The notes under the pieces are model-generated. The model saw only the letters and a program-made list of their open reading frames with translations. It did not search any database and was not told the DNA's origin. Shown here piece after piece: positions 1-10,339 of a DNA stretch of 64,000 nt; the stretch's first letter is position 1, and each line of letters starts with the position of its first letter. A program made the translations under genes and the position numbers. Source of the stretch: Aphidius gifuensis (taxonomy: Eukaryota; Arthropoda; Insecta; Hymenoptera; Braconidae); assembly GCF_014905175.1 (NCBI RefSeq), contig NC_057791.1, forward strand, positions 14,946,177 to 15,010,176, given 5' to 3'.

Positions 1-825
1 GATAAATAATTTATCAAAAATTGGCAGTATACAAAAAATTGTATTCGCAATCAGTTTCAACTTTACTTGAAAAAAATATACTGTAAATTCGTAATATATA
101 TACGTATACAGCGCAGGATCATACGTTGTTCCAAGCATACATGCATGTGTGTAGTACTTCTATATCATACACAGAAGAGTGCAAATAATAACGTTGCCTC
201 GCGGTTAGATGTTTACATGAATCTCTTATTCGCGCATGCCTCAATGTATACAGATTAAAAACATTGTCAGGCTGTTTCAAATATGTCTATAAATTTGTTA
301 TACTTATAATAACTGTGTGTAGAAGAAAATAATATATATATTAATTATTCTTCAATGAGAAAAATATTGTGAGGATCTCAAAGTGTCGATCGTTATATAC
401 GTAAAAGAAATTTTTATTGCTGTGTATATTATATCAGTTGAAAAATTTTACTTAAAATAATGTGTCAATTTTGAATAATTAATTTCTTTTGTTTCGCAGG
501 TTGTTGCACGACATACATATATACTTGTACGTCATATATGAAATTGTTTTAATTCAAATTTAATACAATTTAATTAGTGAATCAAACAATTATAACAACA
601 ATTTTACATTTTGTTCTATACTCTATATGGGATGATATTAAAATATATATGAATATACGAATTTATATATATATTATTACATGAACAAACAAACTATATG
701 CAAATAAATAATCAATAATGTGAAAAAGGCTTGAATTCATCACGGGATTATACGCAGTTTACAAATTAACTCAATACAACAAAGAATCATATACCTATAT
801 AAAAATATAAAACTTGATTAGACAT
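1..825. other. Intergenic, no gene seen
   Basis: A+T-rich sequence with only short chance open frames. No conserved domain, splice-bounded exon or RNA gene was recognised on either strand. Confidence 0.5.
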
Positions 826-864
826 TTAAGGCGACATGAAACACGATTCTGCATTACCACCTTG

Positions 865-1860
865 GAAATTTCAAACCCAGTTTTCTCGAAAACTAATCTA
901 CAGAATTTCTTCAAATTTAGACTGTAAATAGAGTGGGCACTACCGAAGAGGCTCCAACTCTTAGTTTTTCGAAATTCGAAAATTTTTTTTTTGCGTCGAT
1001 GAATTAAAAAAAATTTTCAAACCCAGTTTTTTCAAAAACCACATGTTGAAAAATTCTAAAAATTTGGCTGTATATGTATTTTGTAATCCTAGAGAGGCTC
1101 CAACTCTTGGTTTTTTGAAATTTGAAAATTTTTTTCAAAGTCGATAATTTTGAAAAATTTTCAAACCAAGTTTTTTCAAAAACCACGTGTTGAAAAATTC
1201 TAAAAATTTGGCTGTATATGTGTTTTGTAATCCTAGAGAGGCTCCAACTCTTGGTTTTTTGAAATTTGAAAATTTTTTTCAAAGTCGATAATTTTGAAAA
1301 ATTTTCAAACCAAGTTTTTTCAAAAACCACGTGTTGAAAAATTCTAAAAATTTGGCTGTATATGTGTTTTGTAATCCTAAAGAGGCTCCAACTCTTGGTT
1401 TTGTGAAATTTGAAAATTTTTTTCAAAGTCGGTAATTTTGAAAAATTTTCAAACCCAGTTTTTTTAAAAACCACTTGTTGAAAAATTCTGAAAATTTGGC
1501 TGTATGTGTGTTTTGTCATCCTCAAGAAGCTCCAACTCTTGGTTTTTCGAAATTCGAAAATTTTTTTTAAAAACAATAATTTTGAAAAATTTTCAAACCC
1601 AGTTTTTTCAAAAACTACTGGTTAGAAAATTCTGAAAATTTGACTGTTTAAGTGTTTTGTCATTCTCAAGAGGCTCCAACTCTTGGTTTTTCGAAATTCA
1701 AAAATTTTTTTTAAAAACAATAATTTTGAAAAATTTTCAAACCCAGTTTTTTCAAAAACTACTGGTTAGAAAATTCTGAAAATTTGACTGTTTATGTGTT
1801 TTGTCATCCTCAAGAGGCTGCAACTCTTGGTTTTTCAAAATTTGTCGTAATTTGAAAAAA
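865..1860. repeat. 144-bp tandem repeat array, about 6-7 copies
   Basis: A unit containing 'gaggctccaactcttggttt' and 'aaaaattttcaaacc' recurs with exact 144-base spacing (for example at 1151, 1295, 1439, 1583 and 1727). The first and last copies are more diverged. Because 144 is divisible by three, the minus strand of 1004-1576 reads as a 48-residue repeat; this is a by-product of the period and not evidence for a protein. Confidence 0.9.
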
Positions 1861-1880
1861 AAATTAAAAATTTACACAAA

Positions 1881-1967
1881 TTGTCCTGTTTTACCGGCAA
1901 AGTATTATGATACTATATCAATTTTTTTCTATTATATAACATAGGCTTTGCCAGTAAAACAGGACAA
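1881..1967. mobile_element. Short inverted-repeat (MITE-like) element
   Basis: The 22 bases at 1881-1902 match the reverse complement of 1946-1967 with one mismatch, around a 43-base A+T-rich loop. It sits inside the TTAA-flanked element. Family not recognised. Confidence 0.6.
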
Positions 1968-2736
1968 CTAGGGTTGGCCCTCAAATTACCACAATGGGAT
2001 TAATTTTACTGCGCATGCGTTGTTCAGTGATTGTGTTTTCTGTCTTTTCTTGTCGTGTCAAGATGGCCGCGTGATTGACACATAGCCGCACCAATTTGTT
2101 GACATAAAACGAAAATTTATTAATAATAAAAGTGTCATTGAAGTATATAATTATCAAAACATTAACCTGATGCAACAATTAAATTAATCTAAAGTGTCAT
2201 TATTATTGTGTCACTGCATTTAGTGTCAACATGTTGTTCTAATAATCAGTACATCAACAACTGCATGTACAACATTAAAATGTTTACAACTTATAATTAA
2301 AAATATATAGAATATTGATAATCAAAGAATTGCGTAAATTTAAAAAGATAATTAAAGTACAAGCAATGTTTAGGGCATCAGTAATGTCATCAGTTGATAA
2401 AAAATTAACAAGAAAAACTTGACATATTATAGGTTATATTTTGTGAAAAATATAAATTGTCAAATTGTATTGATCAATTCAATAATTAGATTTATCATAA
2501 CAATTGGTAATAAAGAATTAATAAATGCATTTAAACACAATGTATTGTATGCATTTATTCACTTTACAATAATAGTTGTAAAAGGTATGTTGAAAAATCC
2601 ATAGTTAATAATTGGTTCAGTTGGACATATATATTGAGTGGTTTTGATATTTATTCCAGTAAAAAAATGATGTATGTCATGTATGTAATGGAACAATTGA
2701 AACATGTAATAATTATAATTATAATGAAAAATAACT

Positions 2737-3165
2737 GGAAAACACAGAATTTAGTGTCTGGTAAATTGAAGATTCGAACAAGAATCAATGACTCAATATA
2801 ATTATTATTAATAAATAATAACTTTGAAAAACACAGAATTTAGTATCTTGTAAATTGAAGATTCGAACAAGAATCAATGACTCAATATAATTATTATTAA
2901 TAAATAATAACTTTGAAAAACACAGAATTTAGTATCTTGTAAATTGAAGATTCGAACAAGAATCAATGACTCAATATAATTATTATTAATAAATAATAAC
3001 TTTGAAAAACACAGAATTTAGTATCTTGTAAATTGAAGATTCAAACAAGAATCAATGACTCAATATAATTATTATTAATAATTAATAACTGTGAAAAACA
3101 CAGAATTTAGTATCTTGTAAATTTAAGATTCGAAAAAGAATCAATGATTTGAAATATTAATATAA
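2737..3165. repeat. 89-bp tandem repeat array, nearly 5 copies
   Basis: The unit beginning near 'ctttgaaaaacacagaattt' recurs at 2822, 2911, 3000 and 3089, a constant 89-base period. The central copies are almost identical, indicating recent expansion or homogenisation; the outer copies are diverged. Confidence 0.9.
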
Positions 3166-3541
3166 TAATATTAATAATTGTAATAATTATTAGACACTTG
3201 TCGCATATAGACAAATTTCATATGCTTCATTATTTTATTGTTGTTAATAATAACAGATAATAATTGTGTTAATTTATTGTACATAATAATGTTTATTTAC
3301 AATATAAATAAAGAGAAATCTCTTTCATTAAATCTTAAGTTGTCTCTTAACCGATCGGTAATAATCGTCTTTCTGATCGAAGTATAGGGCTCTAGTAATG
3401 CCACTGGGGACCTATAGATGGAGCGCGCGGCACCCCGAGATAAGGCAGAATCGTGTTTCATGTCGCCTTAATGCCCAAAAAAATATAAATTGCTTTTTGG
3501 TCATCATTAAATGTTGATAATTGTATTTTACAGTCATCAAA

Positions 3542-5449
3542 ATGTATCTCATCAACGTGGGATTGTTACTTTTCATAGTGACAACAATTAAATTAATTTC
3601 TTGTACAGAATTGGATTCAAAAAATTTAAAATATCGAAAAGCAAGTAATAATGGACTCATTGATGTATCAACAAAAAGTGAAGTAATCAAAAATAAAAAT
3701 TTATTACAAGCTTGTCTTGATGATTATGTCACCTCTCACTTGAAAAAACAGCCAAAAGTCATTACAGCTATTTTAACTAAACACATAACAATATCAAATA
3801 TTTACTTGGAAGAATTACAAAAGATTTGGTCAACATTTGTTTTAACTGAAAACTACAATGTTAAAAATAATATGCAAAAAACAAGAATGGATATTTTTAT
3901 TTTATTGAGAGACCATAATGATCTTGATGATTTGAAAATAAAAATTCATGAAATTGGTAGTCGTGGATCTACATATACAGTATTATTGGTTAATCATTTT
4001 AAAAATAAAAAATTATTCATCAAAGAATCAAATTTATTGACCAAATTATTATGGACTAAAAAATTAGCAAATATTGTTATAATTGGTTTTGTTGAAAATT
4101 ATTATCTAGCAATGGAGAGTAATGAATTTAAACCAAAGATACTCAGAGAACCAATGGATCCAGTGATTGTTGGCCAATGTCAAAATGGAAAATGGATAAT
4201 AAATAATACGTTATTTAGACCAATGAAAATGAATAATTGTTCTGTAAATGTTGGCTATTTGAATAATAAACCGTACATGTATACTGTTAAACAAAAAAAT
4301 AATAAGCTTGAATATAAAGGTATTGATTTATCGATATTACGAGTTGTCGCAAGTTATCTAAATTTTACAATTAAATTATCGGAAATCGCAGGAACTAAAA
4401 ATGATACAATACCACAAAGAATTGTTAATTCATTAAGCAGCAAAAGATCCTATGATCTTGTTATTGGTGGTATCCCTTGGCAACCAACAATTGATATTGA
4501 TTACACAATTCCTTATGATGTTGTAAAACTTGTTTGGCTTGTACCTGTAAACCAACGTGAAAAACCAGCATCTCTACCAATTCCTGTAACAATAGAACAA
4601 TGGATTATAATGATGGCTATTTTATCATTTCCAATAATTGTCAAGTTTATATTATTCCATAAAATATCATTGTTAGATGTATTCGCTATTTTCATTGGTG
4701 TAGCATGCAATAAACAACCAGTCAGATTTCCATACAGAATATTTTTCATGTCTTGGTTTATATTTGGTTGTTTAATATCAGGATTATTATCATCACCATT
4801 ACTAGCAAATATATTATTTATACCTAGTAATAGAACCAATACAACAGATGCTTTAATTGAGTCAGGAATGAAATTTGGTGGTTCAAAGGATACAAAAAAT
4901 GTATACATTGGAAATATAACATTTGACAATAATTCAAATGAACTTGCTTATAAAGAATTTGAAAATTTCAATGAGTTTGATAGTATTGAGTATGAAAAAA
5001 AACTCCAAGATTTAATGAATGGTGAAAATAAATCAATGGCATTATTAGCGGTAATAAATACTTCAACAGTAAATAAGAAATATAATCCTTCACATGTATA
5101 TGTATTGCCAGAGGCTATAAAGATTGTTCCACTTAGTTTTGCAGTATGGCATGGTTTACCATATGTCAATGAAATTGATGTTATTTTACAAAAACTTATA
5201 ACGAGTGGTATTATTACACATTTTAATAATATCGAAACAAAAAGTTATCATCGCGACATTAAATCCAAATTCAAACTCATCATGTTAAAAGATCTTTCAC
5301 CAGCTTTTTTAATACTTGGTATTGGTCTTACAATTAGCTTCATAACTTTAATTTTTGAAATTATAAATTTTCGAACAAAGATATTTGATCGCATTTATAT
5401 TTTTTATCTTAAATTTGCTCGCCAAGTTCGTTTTGTGCTTCAACTATAA
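3542..5449 (+). CDS. Divergent ionotropic receptor (IR), intronless, 635 aa
   Basis: Probably a chemosensory ligand-gated cation channel subunit of the insect ionotropic receptor family, which descends from ionotropic glutamate receptors. The ATG at 3542 is chosen because it opens a hydrophobic signal peptide (MYLINVGLLLFIVTTIKL). A ligand-binding S1 half lies around residues 233-340, followed by a membrane segment at about 350-372, a pore region, a second segment at about 400-418 (FFMSWFIFGCLISGLL), an S2 half, and a last segment at about 585-607 (SPAFLILGIGLTISF) with a short basic cytoplasmic tail. The glutamate-contact residues and the SYTANLAAFL motif of iGluRs are not recognisable, as in tuned divergent IRs. 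A single uninterrupted exon also fits that class. The 'ttgtattttacag' just upstream could be a splice acceptor for a 5' UTR exon. A decayed copy lies at 7055-7250. Confidence 0.85.
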   Translation: MYLINVGLLLFIVTTIKLISCTELDSKNLKYRKASNNGLIDVSTKSEVIKNKNLLQACLDDYVTSHLKKQPKVITAILTKHITISNIYLEELQKIWSTFVLTENYNVKNNMQKTRMDIFILLRDHNDLDDLKIKIHEIGSRGSTYTVLLVNHFKNKKLFIKESNLLTKLLWTKKLANIVIIGFVENYYLAMESNEFKPKILREPMDPVIVGQCQNGKWIINNTLFRPMKMNNCSVNVGYLNNKPYMYTVKQKNNKLEYKGIDLSILRVVASYLNFTIKLSEIAGTKNDTIPQRIVNSLSSKRSYDLVIGGIPWQPTIDIDYTIPYDVVKLVWLVPVNQREKPASLPIPVTIEQWIIMMAILSFPIIVKFILFHKISLLDVFAIFIGVACNKQPVRFPYRIFFMSWFIFGCLISGLLSSPLLANILFIPSNRTNTTDALIESGMKFGGSKDTKNVYIGNITFDNNSNELAYKEFENFNEFDSIEYEKKLQDLMNGENKSMALLAVINTSTVNKKYNPSHVYVLPEAIKIVPLSFAVWHGLPYVNEIDVILQKLITSGIITHFNNIETKSYHRDIKSKFKLIMLKDLSPAFLILGIGLTISFITLIFEIINFRTKIFDRIYIFYLKFARQVRFVLQL

Positions 5450-7050
5450 TAATAATAATGATACTTTTAAAAATGTATTGTCGTCGTTTTATTGAACAAA
5501 TCTAATTATCCAGATTTTTTAATATGATATGGAGATTTTATTGTGAGTGAAGAAATTTTGTTGACCCTAAACAATGCAACTTATTATTAAATAAATAAAT
5601 TTGTTCAGCTAAACTATAGCAATGATTTTTCTTTTTTCATAATTCACGCACAGGACAAATACGAAAAATGAGATGTTTAACTATAGTGTGTATAATTATT
5701 TGGGTTGCTAAAATTATAATTATCAATTGTTGTCAATATTTTTTAACACATAAGAGATTGATTGAATATTTTGTATTGTGAATTTTAAATCACCATGAAA
5801 AGATTTTATATTTACGAAAAAGAAGAATTTGTTTTCCGAAAATATCTAGATATAAATTAAATTTGAAACAACATATTTTAACTAAAATTGTATCTAATGT
5901 AATTGATGTGTTATAAATGAAATAATAAATAAAAAATGAAAAAAAATTATCATTTAACAATCTAAAAAAAAAAAAAAAAAACAAAATGTACTTAGTCAGA
6001 TTTATTTTTTCAATTTTTGTTGATATACAAATTGGGCTTTTACCAGTGAATAATTATCTCACTCTTTATTTATCTTTGAAAATAGAAGAAAGTTTTTTAA
6101 AAATATTTATTTTACAAAGCACAATGCAATTGTTAATAGAAAATTTTAATTCAACAATTACATGGTGCCCCTAAAAATAAATATTTTCAAATAATTTTTT
6201 TTTTTTTATATCAAAGAAAATGACATGGGCCAATTTATACTGATATAACTAAAAATTTATAGGTCAATAATAACAAAGAATTATTGTAAATTAAACTTTT
6301 AATTCAATAAAAATTACAAAAATACATTTTATGCCGATTATTAATTTACAATGCTTTGTTATTGTTATATTATGGAGTACAAGTTGATATAACTGCAGTG
6401 AAAGATAGTGAAAATTAATCGAAACCCTGTATAATAAGGCACGGTAGTATTTTCACACACATATACATATATGTATATATTTATTTCTCACCCATTCATG
6501 TTTTTTTTAATGCTTGAATCGAGGCACGACCATACAGTGCCTCTTGATCGATAATGAATGAGCCTAACATATGACAATAATAAAAATATAAAATTTGATT
6601 GTCAAGGCAATTTTTTTTTTTTTATGACGCTCTCAATAAGTTCTTTCATAACTTTATAGGATTAAAGGTAAAACAAACAATTTGACTCCCACATCGATAA
6701 AACTGCAATATAACAAAAAAATACTAGATAATAAATATTTATACAAATGTATAAATTACCTGCTTGTTTATCACCCTTTAATCTTTATTTTTTTTTCCTA
6801 ACATAATTCTATACAGCTTGTAATCACATCATCAACAAAGCCAAGTATGATTGATATATCCAACAAAAACTACAGTCGACAAAATGATTCTCATTATATA
6901 TTATTAACACAATATCGTTTATAAAAATTAATACTGATAAAATTGGTGGTCTTTATTATAACTATAGACATTTTAAAACTTATTTATACTTTATTATATA
7001 TAGGTTAAAAAAAAAAAAAATATCAAACGATGTGGCTCTGTTAAAAATTA
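5450..7050. other. Intergenic, no gene seen
   Basis: A+T-rich with long homopolymer runs. The 62-codon frame at 5986-6174 lacks domain features. Several AATAAA-type signals just after 5449 could end the receptor transcript. Confidence 0.4.
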
Positions 7051-7054
7051 CAAA

Positions 7055-7250
7055 CTAGCAATGGAGAGTAAAAAATTCAAGCTAAATGTGGATATCACGT
7101 GAACCAATGAACCCAGGGATTGTTGGTAAATTCCACAACATAAAAATAATAGATAACAAATAATATACTATCTATACAGTATAGATAATGAATAACAATT
7201 AATAATTATTCTGTAAATGTTAATTATTTAAATGATAAATTGATGTTGAA
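7055..7250 (+). pseudogene. Ionotropic receptor relic
   Basis: Scattered identity to 4105-4275 of the upstream receptor: 'agcaatggagagta', 'gaaccaatg', 'ccagggattgttgg' (versus 'ccagtgattgttgg'), 'ataacaaataat' and 'attctgtaaatgtt...tatttgaatgataaa'-like stretches occur in the same order. Small insertions and deletions break every frame. This is a short leftover of a tandem copy of the receptor, not a functional gene. Confidence 0.75.
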
Positions 7251-7865
7251 AAAGAAAAAAAAGAAAAATGAAAAGTTGACTATTAAAGAATTTTGTGACT
7301 TTCCTTGCTTCCAAATATATTTTAAACCTTGAGAAAAAAAAACTACCTGTTTGTGTTAATGTTATATACACTTATGATTATTGTTAGTGATAAAAAATTA
7401 AATAAAATAATTATTGATAAAAAAAATATAAATATGTTATTATGAATAAAATAAAAAAAAAAAAACAGATAATGATATAATTAGTTGAGAAGGTAGTTGT
7501 ATAAGGTATTGTATAAAAACAATTATATTTGAATAGTAAATTTATTTTTACAGTTTACAATATTTATTTAAATTTTAAGATAAAATTTTTGTAACATTAT
7601 TTGTCACAGTATCAATTGGAGCATCATCAATAAACAATAAATTTTAAGAATATAATTCTGATAATCAAATTGTAATTTGTAATTTTATCTGATGGTATTA
7701 TTTTTATTTACTACCATTTGTCAACAGAATACTTATAATGTAACACTAAAAGTATAATAATTACAAGGATACATTTATCTTTCCCAATTATATACTGTGA
7801 ATTTATTTAATATTAGCTTTTTACTTTTTACCATTGATATTTATTTGAATATTGATAATTAATCA

Positions 7866-8132
7866 TTAAAACCAAAAACATCTACCTGCACATTTCCAAC
7901 ATGCATCACAACGAGAAAGTCTACATTCAGTTGCCGTTGAGGTATTGGCCTCACTAGAATAGCACCACCAGTGAAGATTACCTGCACATCTTGTCCAACA
8001 TTTCCCTTCGTGACATCCATGATCATAGCCACAAGGTCTGCTGAAACTTCTGATATGAGCTTTGAGATCGTCACAAAACAGTGTACTCAAATTAAAAATT
8101 ATTATTATTACCAATATTGATATGTTCTTCAT
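7866..8132 (-). CDS. Small secreted cysteine-rich peptide, 88 aa
   Basis: The frame starts MKNISILVIIIIFNLSTLFC, a clear signal peptide, leaving a mature part of about 68 residues with ten cysteines (CGYDHGCHEGKCWTRC ... WWCYSS ... CRLSRCDACWKCAGRCFWF in short blocks) and six tryptophan/aromatic positions near cysteines. Such a layout implies a disulphide-stabilised secreted peptide, for example haemolymph, glandular or antimicrobial; the family is not recognised and no activity is claimed. The ATG directly follows a splice acceptor (AATTTCAG), and a donor AAG|GTAAAT at 8238 gives a 106-bp 5' UTR intron. TATATAAT at 8323-8330 (minus strand) and AATAAA-type signals at 7839-7844 and 7802-7807 complete a compact gene. 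The overlapping frame on the same strand is a shadow. Confidence 0.75.
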   Translation of the reverse strand: MKNISILVIIIIFNLSTLFCDDLKAHIRSFSRPCGYDHGCHEGKCWTRCAGNLHWWCYSSEANTSTATECRLSRCDACWKCAGRCFWF

Positions 8133-8332
8133 CTGAAATTAATCATTTTAAAAATCTTTAAAGTATAATAAAATGATTTAATACACTTTTAAATAGAAAA
8201 ATTCAAAATTCTATTGATATATTACTTTTTATATTTACCTTATTCAAGTTGGATAATTTTTTATTTTTCACAAGTTGATTCTGAAAATTGATTATGTAGT
8301 GAAAATGAGTGTTTTTCACCTCATTATATACT
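8133..8332 (-). promoter_or_regulatory. 5' UTR intron, leader exon and TATA box of the cysteine-rich peptide gene
   Basis: On the minus strand, TATATAAT (8330-8323) lies about 30 bases ahead of a likely start near 8295. A leader exon to 8239 ends AATAAG|GTAAAT, and the intron runs 8238-8133 to TTTCAG|ATG. The spacing is that of a standard TATA-driven insect gene with a short leader. Confidence 0.55.
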
Positions 8333-8719
8333 CGAAGAACATTAGCAATTATAAATAATTATATTTTAAAAATTACGAATAAAAATAAAGTGCATTTTAA
8401 TTATGATAAAAAAAAATAATGAAAATAATTATTGTAAATAAGCTGATAAAATTTTTCATTGCATCGACACAAATATAAGAAAAGAAATTTTAAAAATTTT
8501 ACCTGTTATTATTTTTATTATAAACATATATAGGCCATTTTATATGAAATCAGTTGAAACTGATTGCAAATACAATTTTTTGTATACTGCCAATTTTTGG
8601 TAATCAAAAAAAAAAAAAAAAAAAACTCAGAGTTTTGTCTAGTCTCGACTATTAAGTGAACAAAAGTAAATTTTTTTTTTTTATTATCAATACAGTATTT
8701 TTAAATATATACATTCTTA

Positions 8720-9340
8720 TAATATATGCTTATAAAATATTTTTTTTTACGGAGGCTAGGAGCCATAGGCTCAGCCGGAGTATTGTATTTTATAACGAAA
8801 AAAAAAAAACGTTCATAACTTACGAACTAATTGAAGGAAAATCATCGTATTAGGCTTAAATGATGCGTCTTCGAAAACTCTATTGCCCGCATAATAGGTT
8901 TTTTCATCCATCTTCAATAGTTTTTGAACGAAAAAAAAACTATGAAATAAAAAAAAAAATAATCACGTATTTAATTTTATTTCTCAGAAACTATTCAAGG
9001 CCGAAAAAAAAGCCAAATATCTCATAATGGAGCCTTGTGAGGCCTTCCATTTGAGCCTAGTGTGATGTCTCTATCTTCATTATCCCGAAAGTTATAACGG
9101 TTTTAAACAAATTTGAAAAAATTAGAAATCGAATAACTTGACCAAAAATGAAAATAAAGACTTTGTATTAGGCTTATTTTTTGCGTCCCAAAAAACTCCA
9201 TCGCGCGCATTGTCGGTTTTTTCCTGTATCTTCAATAGTTTTTGAACAAAAAAAAAAAACTTTAAAATAAATGAAAAAAATCAAATATTTGATTTCTTTT
9301 CTCAAAAACCATTTAAGGCCAAAAAATAACCCACATTTCC
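8720..9340. repeat. Two-copy tandem repeat, period about 318 bp
   Basis: Blocks 8848-9015 and 9166-9330 share 'tattaggctta', 'gcgtc..aaaact', 'ggttttttc', 'atcttcaatagtttttgaac', a poly(A) run and 'aaggccaaaaaa' in the same order. Preceded by the palindromic-looking 'ggctaggagccataggctcagcc' segment. Non-coding; origin unknown. Confidence 0.65.
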
Positions 9341-9347
9341 TACAACA

Positions 9348-9520
9348 GTAAAATATATCTATTTGTTGATCAATGATTAAAGAAGAAAAAGATTGATGAG
9401 TACATAACATAATATAGAAAAAATGTAATTTTTTTTTTGACTCAAATGTAGTGGTATAGAAACTACAGCTAAGTGTAAATCAAAATATATACTTATAAGC
9501 AAAAATAAAATTAAATACAT
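9348..9520. repeat. Dispersed repeat, copy A
   Basis: Closely resembles 43915-44080: both contain 'aaaatatatctatttgtt', 'aaaaaatgtaatttt', 'actaaatgtagtgg'-like and 'gaaactacag.taagtgtaaat' blocks in order. Non-coding dispersed repeat of unknown class. Confidence 0.65.
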
Positions 9521-9539
9521 ATGTTTGATGACTTCTGCT

Positions 9540-10020
9540 ATCAAAAGAGCTTCTCTAAAAAATTTCGCTTTCTTCAAGTTTTTTTTTTATGCAATTTTGA
9601 TTTTCACTAATAGCTAAAATTGTATTATTTTTTATATATTCACCAATAATATCTCCTTCAATCATTGGAGTATAAATAATCAGCAAATGAACGTAATGCT
9701 GCAATAATTATTTTCTTAACTGTAATGTTTCGTTGACACAAAACAATATATTGTCAAAATATTTATCAATACATGTTATCAATTGAGATGAAGAATTACA
9801 AAATACAGTATCTTTATGACTGAGACTTGATTCAGATGCATTAAATCCAAGTTGAAATAATGTAATTACAGTAGCATTACTTTCGCATTAAACTGAACAA
9901 ACGAATCTCTCTTTAGTTTTTCAAAGTCCAGATCGTATTTGTCTCTATATTTTTCAACCAGGCTTTCAAATATGAAATATTCATTCACTTCTGTCTCATA
10001 TCCGTATACCGTCAGATGGG
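9540..10020 (-). pseudogene. Broken secreted-protein gene, possibly 27-kDa haemolymph glycoprotein family
   Basis: On the minus strand a coding-like exon (10020-9881) starts after CTATAG and reads AHLTVYGYETEVNEYFIFES... to QFNAK before a GTAATG. The next stretch, in another frame, reads NATVITLFQLGFNASESS... through CNSSSQLITCIDKYFDNILF and CVNETLQLRK, and a third frame gives EGDIIGEYIKNNTIL...CIKKKLEESEIF. The order of spaced cysteines, a 'CxxSSSQLITC' block and an acidic 'EGD' resembles the DUF1397 (27-kDa haemolymph glycoprotein) layout. The frame changes and stops mean it is not functional as read. The family call is weak; that it was once coding is better supported. Confidence 0.35.
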
Positions 10021-10212
10021 CTATAGAAAAAAAATATTTGATACTTGCCTTAATTCTATAATTAAAATAATATCAAAACAAAAATTCTTAATTTTTCTAT
10101 ATACATAAATGACTCATTTTTTCGCTTTTATATAAAATATGTGAAATAAAAATAATCAGGTGAAAAAATGCACAAATAGTAATTTTTTCATAATTTTTTT
10201 ACCTTTATGTTA

Positions 10213-10339
10213 TTCTGGTGGAAATGATTCGGAGCAATGAAAAAACTTCGGAAAAATATCTTAATTACGTAGAAATCCAGAGAAAATTCGAAGATCCTCC
10301 GGACTCCGGAGAAATGCGGAGAGATTATTTCTACCAGGG
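10213..10339. mobile_element. CCCTGG-family repeat, copy 1 (degenerate left end)
   Basis: Begins 'ttctggtggaaatgattc' and ends 'attatttctaccaggg', with internal 'tccggactccgga' and 'ggagaaat' words. This matches the family whose complete ends are CCCTGGTRGAAAT...ATTTCTACCAGGG. The same left flank ('acctttatgt.attctggt.gaaatgattc') recurs at 52248-52280. Confidence 0.6.

Larger units (their letters stand above)
826..3471. mobile_element. TTAA-flanked terminal-inverted-repeat element (piggyBac-like, non-autonomous)
   Basis: The 23 bases at 830-852 (starting GGCGACATGAAACACG) are the exact reverse complement of 3445-3467, and each end is bordered by TTAA (826-829 and 3468-3471). TTAA target duplications with short perfect inverted ends are the hallmark of the piggyBac group. 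The interior (2.6 kb) has no transposase frame; it holds a 144-bp and an 89-bp tandem array and a small hairpin element, so it would depend on a transposase supplied elsewhere. The ends start GGC rather than the CCC/CCY usual for piggyBac, so the superfamily call is tentative while the element boundaries are not. The right end lies only about 70 bp upstream of the ionotropic receptor start codon. Confidence 0.8.

Noticed and set aside
1004..1576. 190-codon minus-strand frame with 48-residue repeats
   Set aside because: It is the translation of a 144-bp satellite; there is no start context, domain or splice structure.
5986..6174. 62-codon frame beginning MYLVRF, resembling the start of a receptor
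   Set aside because: Similarity to the receptor N-terminus is limited to a few hydrophobic residues and no nucleotide similarity is evident.
7859..8074. 71-codon frame overlapping the cysteine-rich peptide
   Set aside because: It lies in another frame on the same strand, has no signal peptide and is explained as a shadow.
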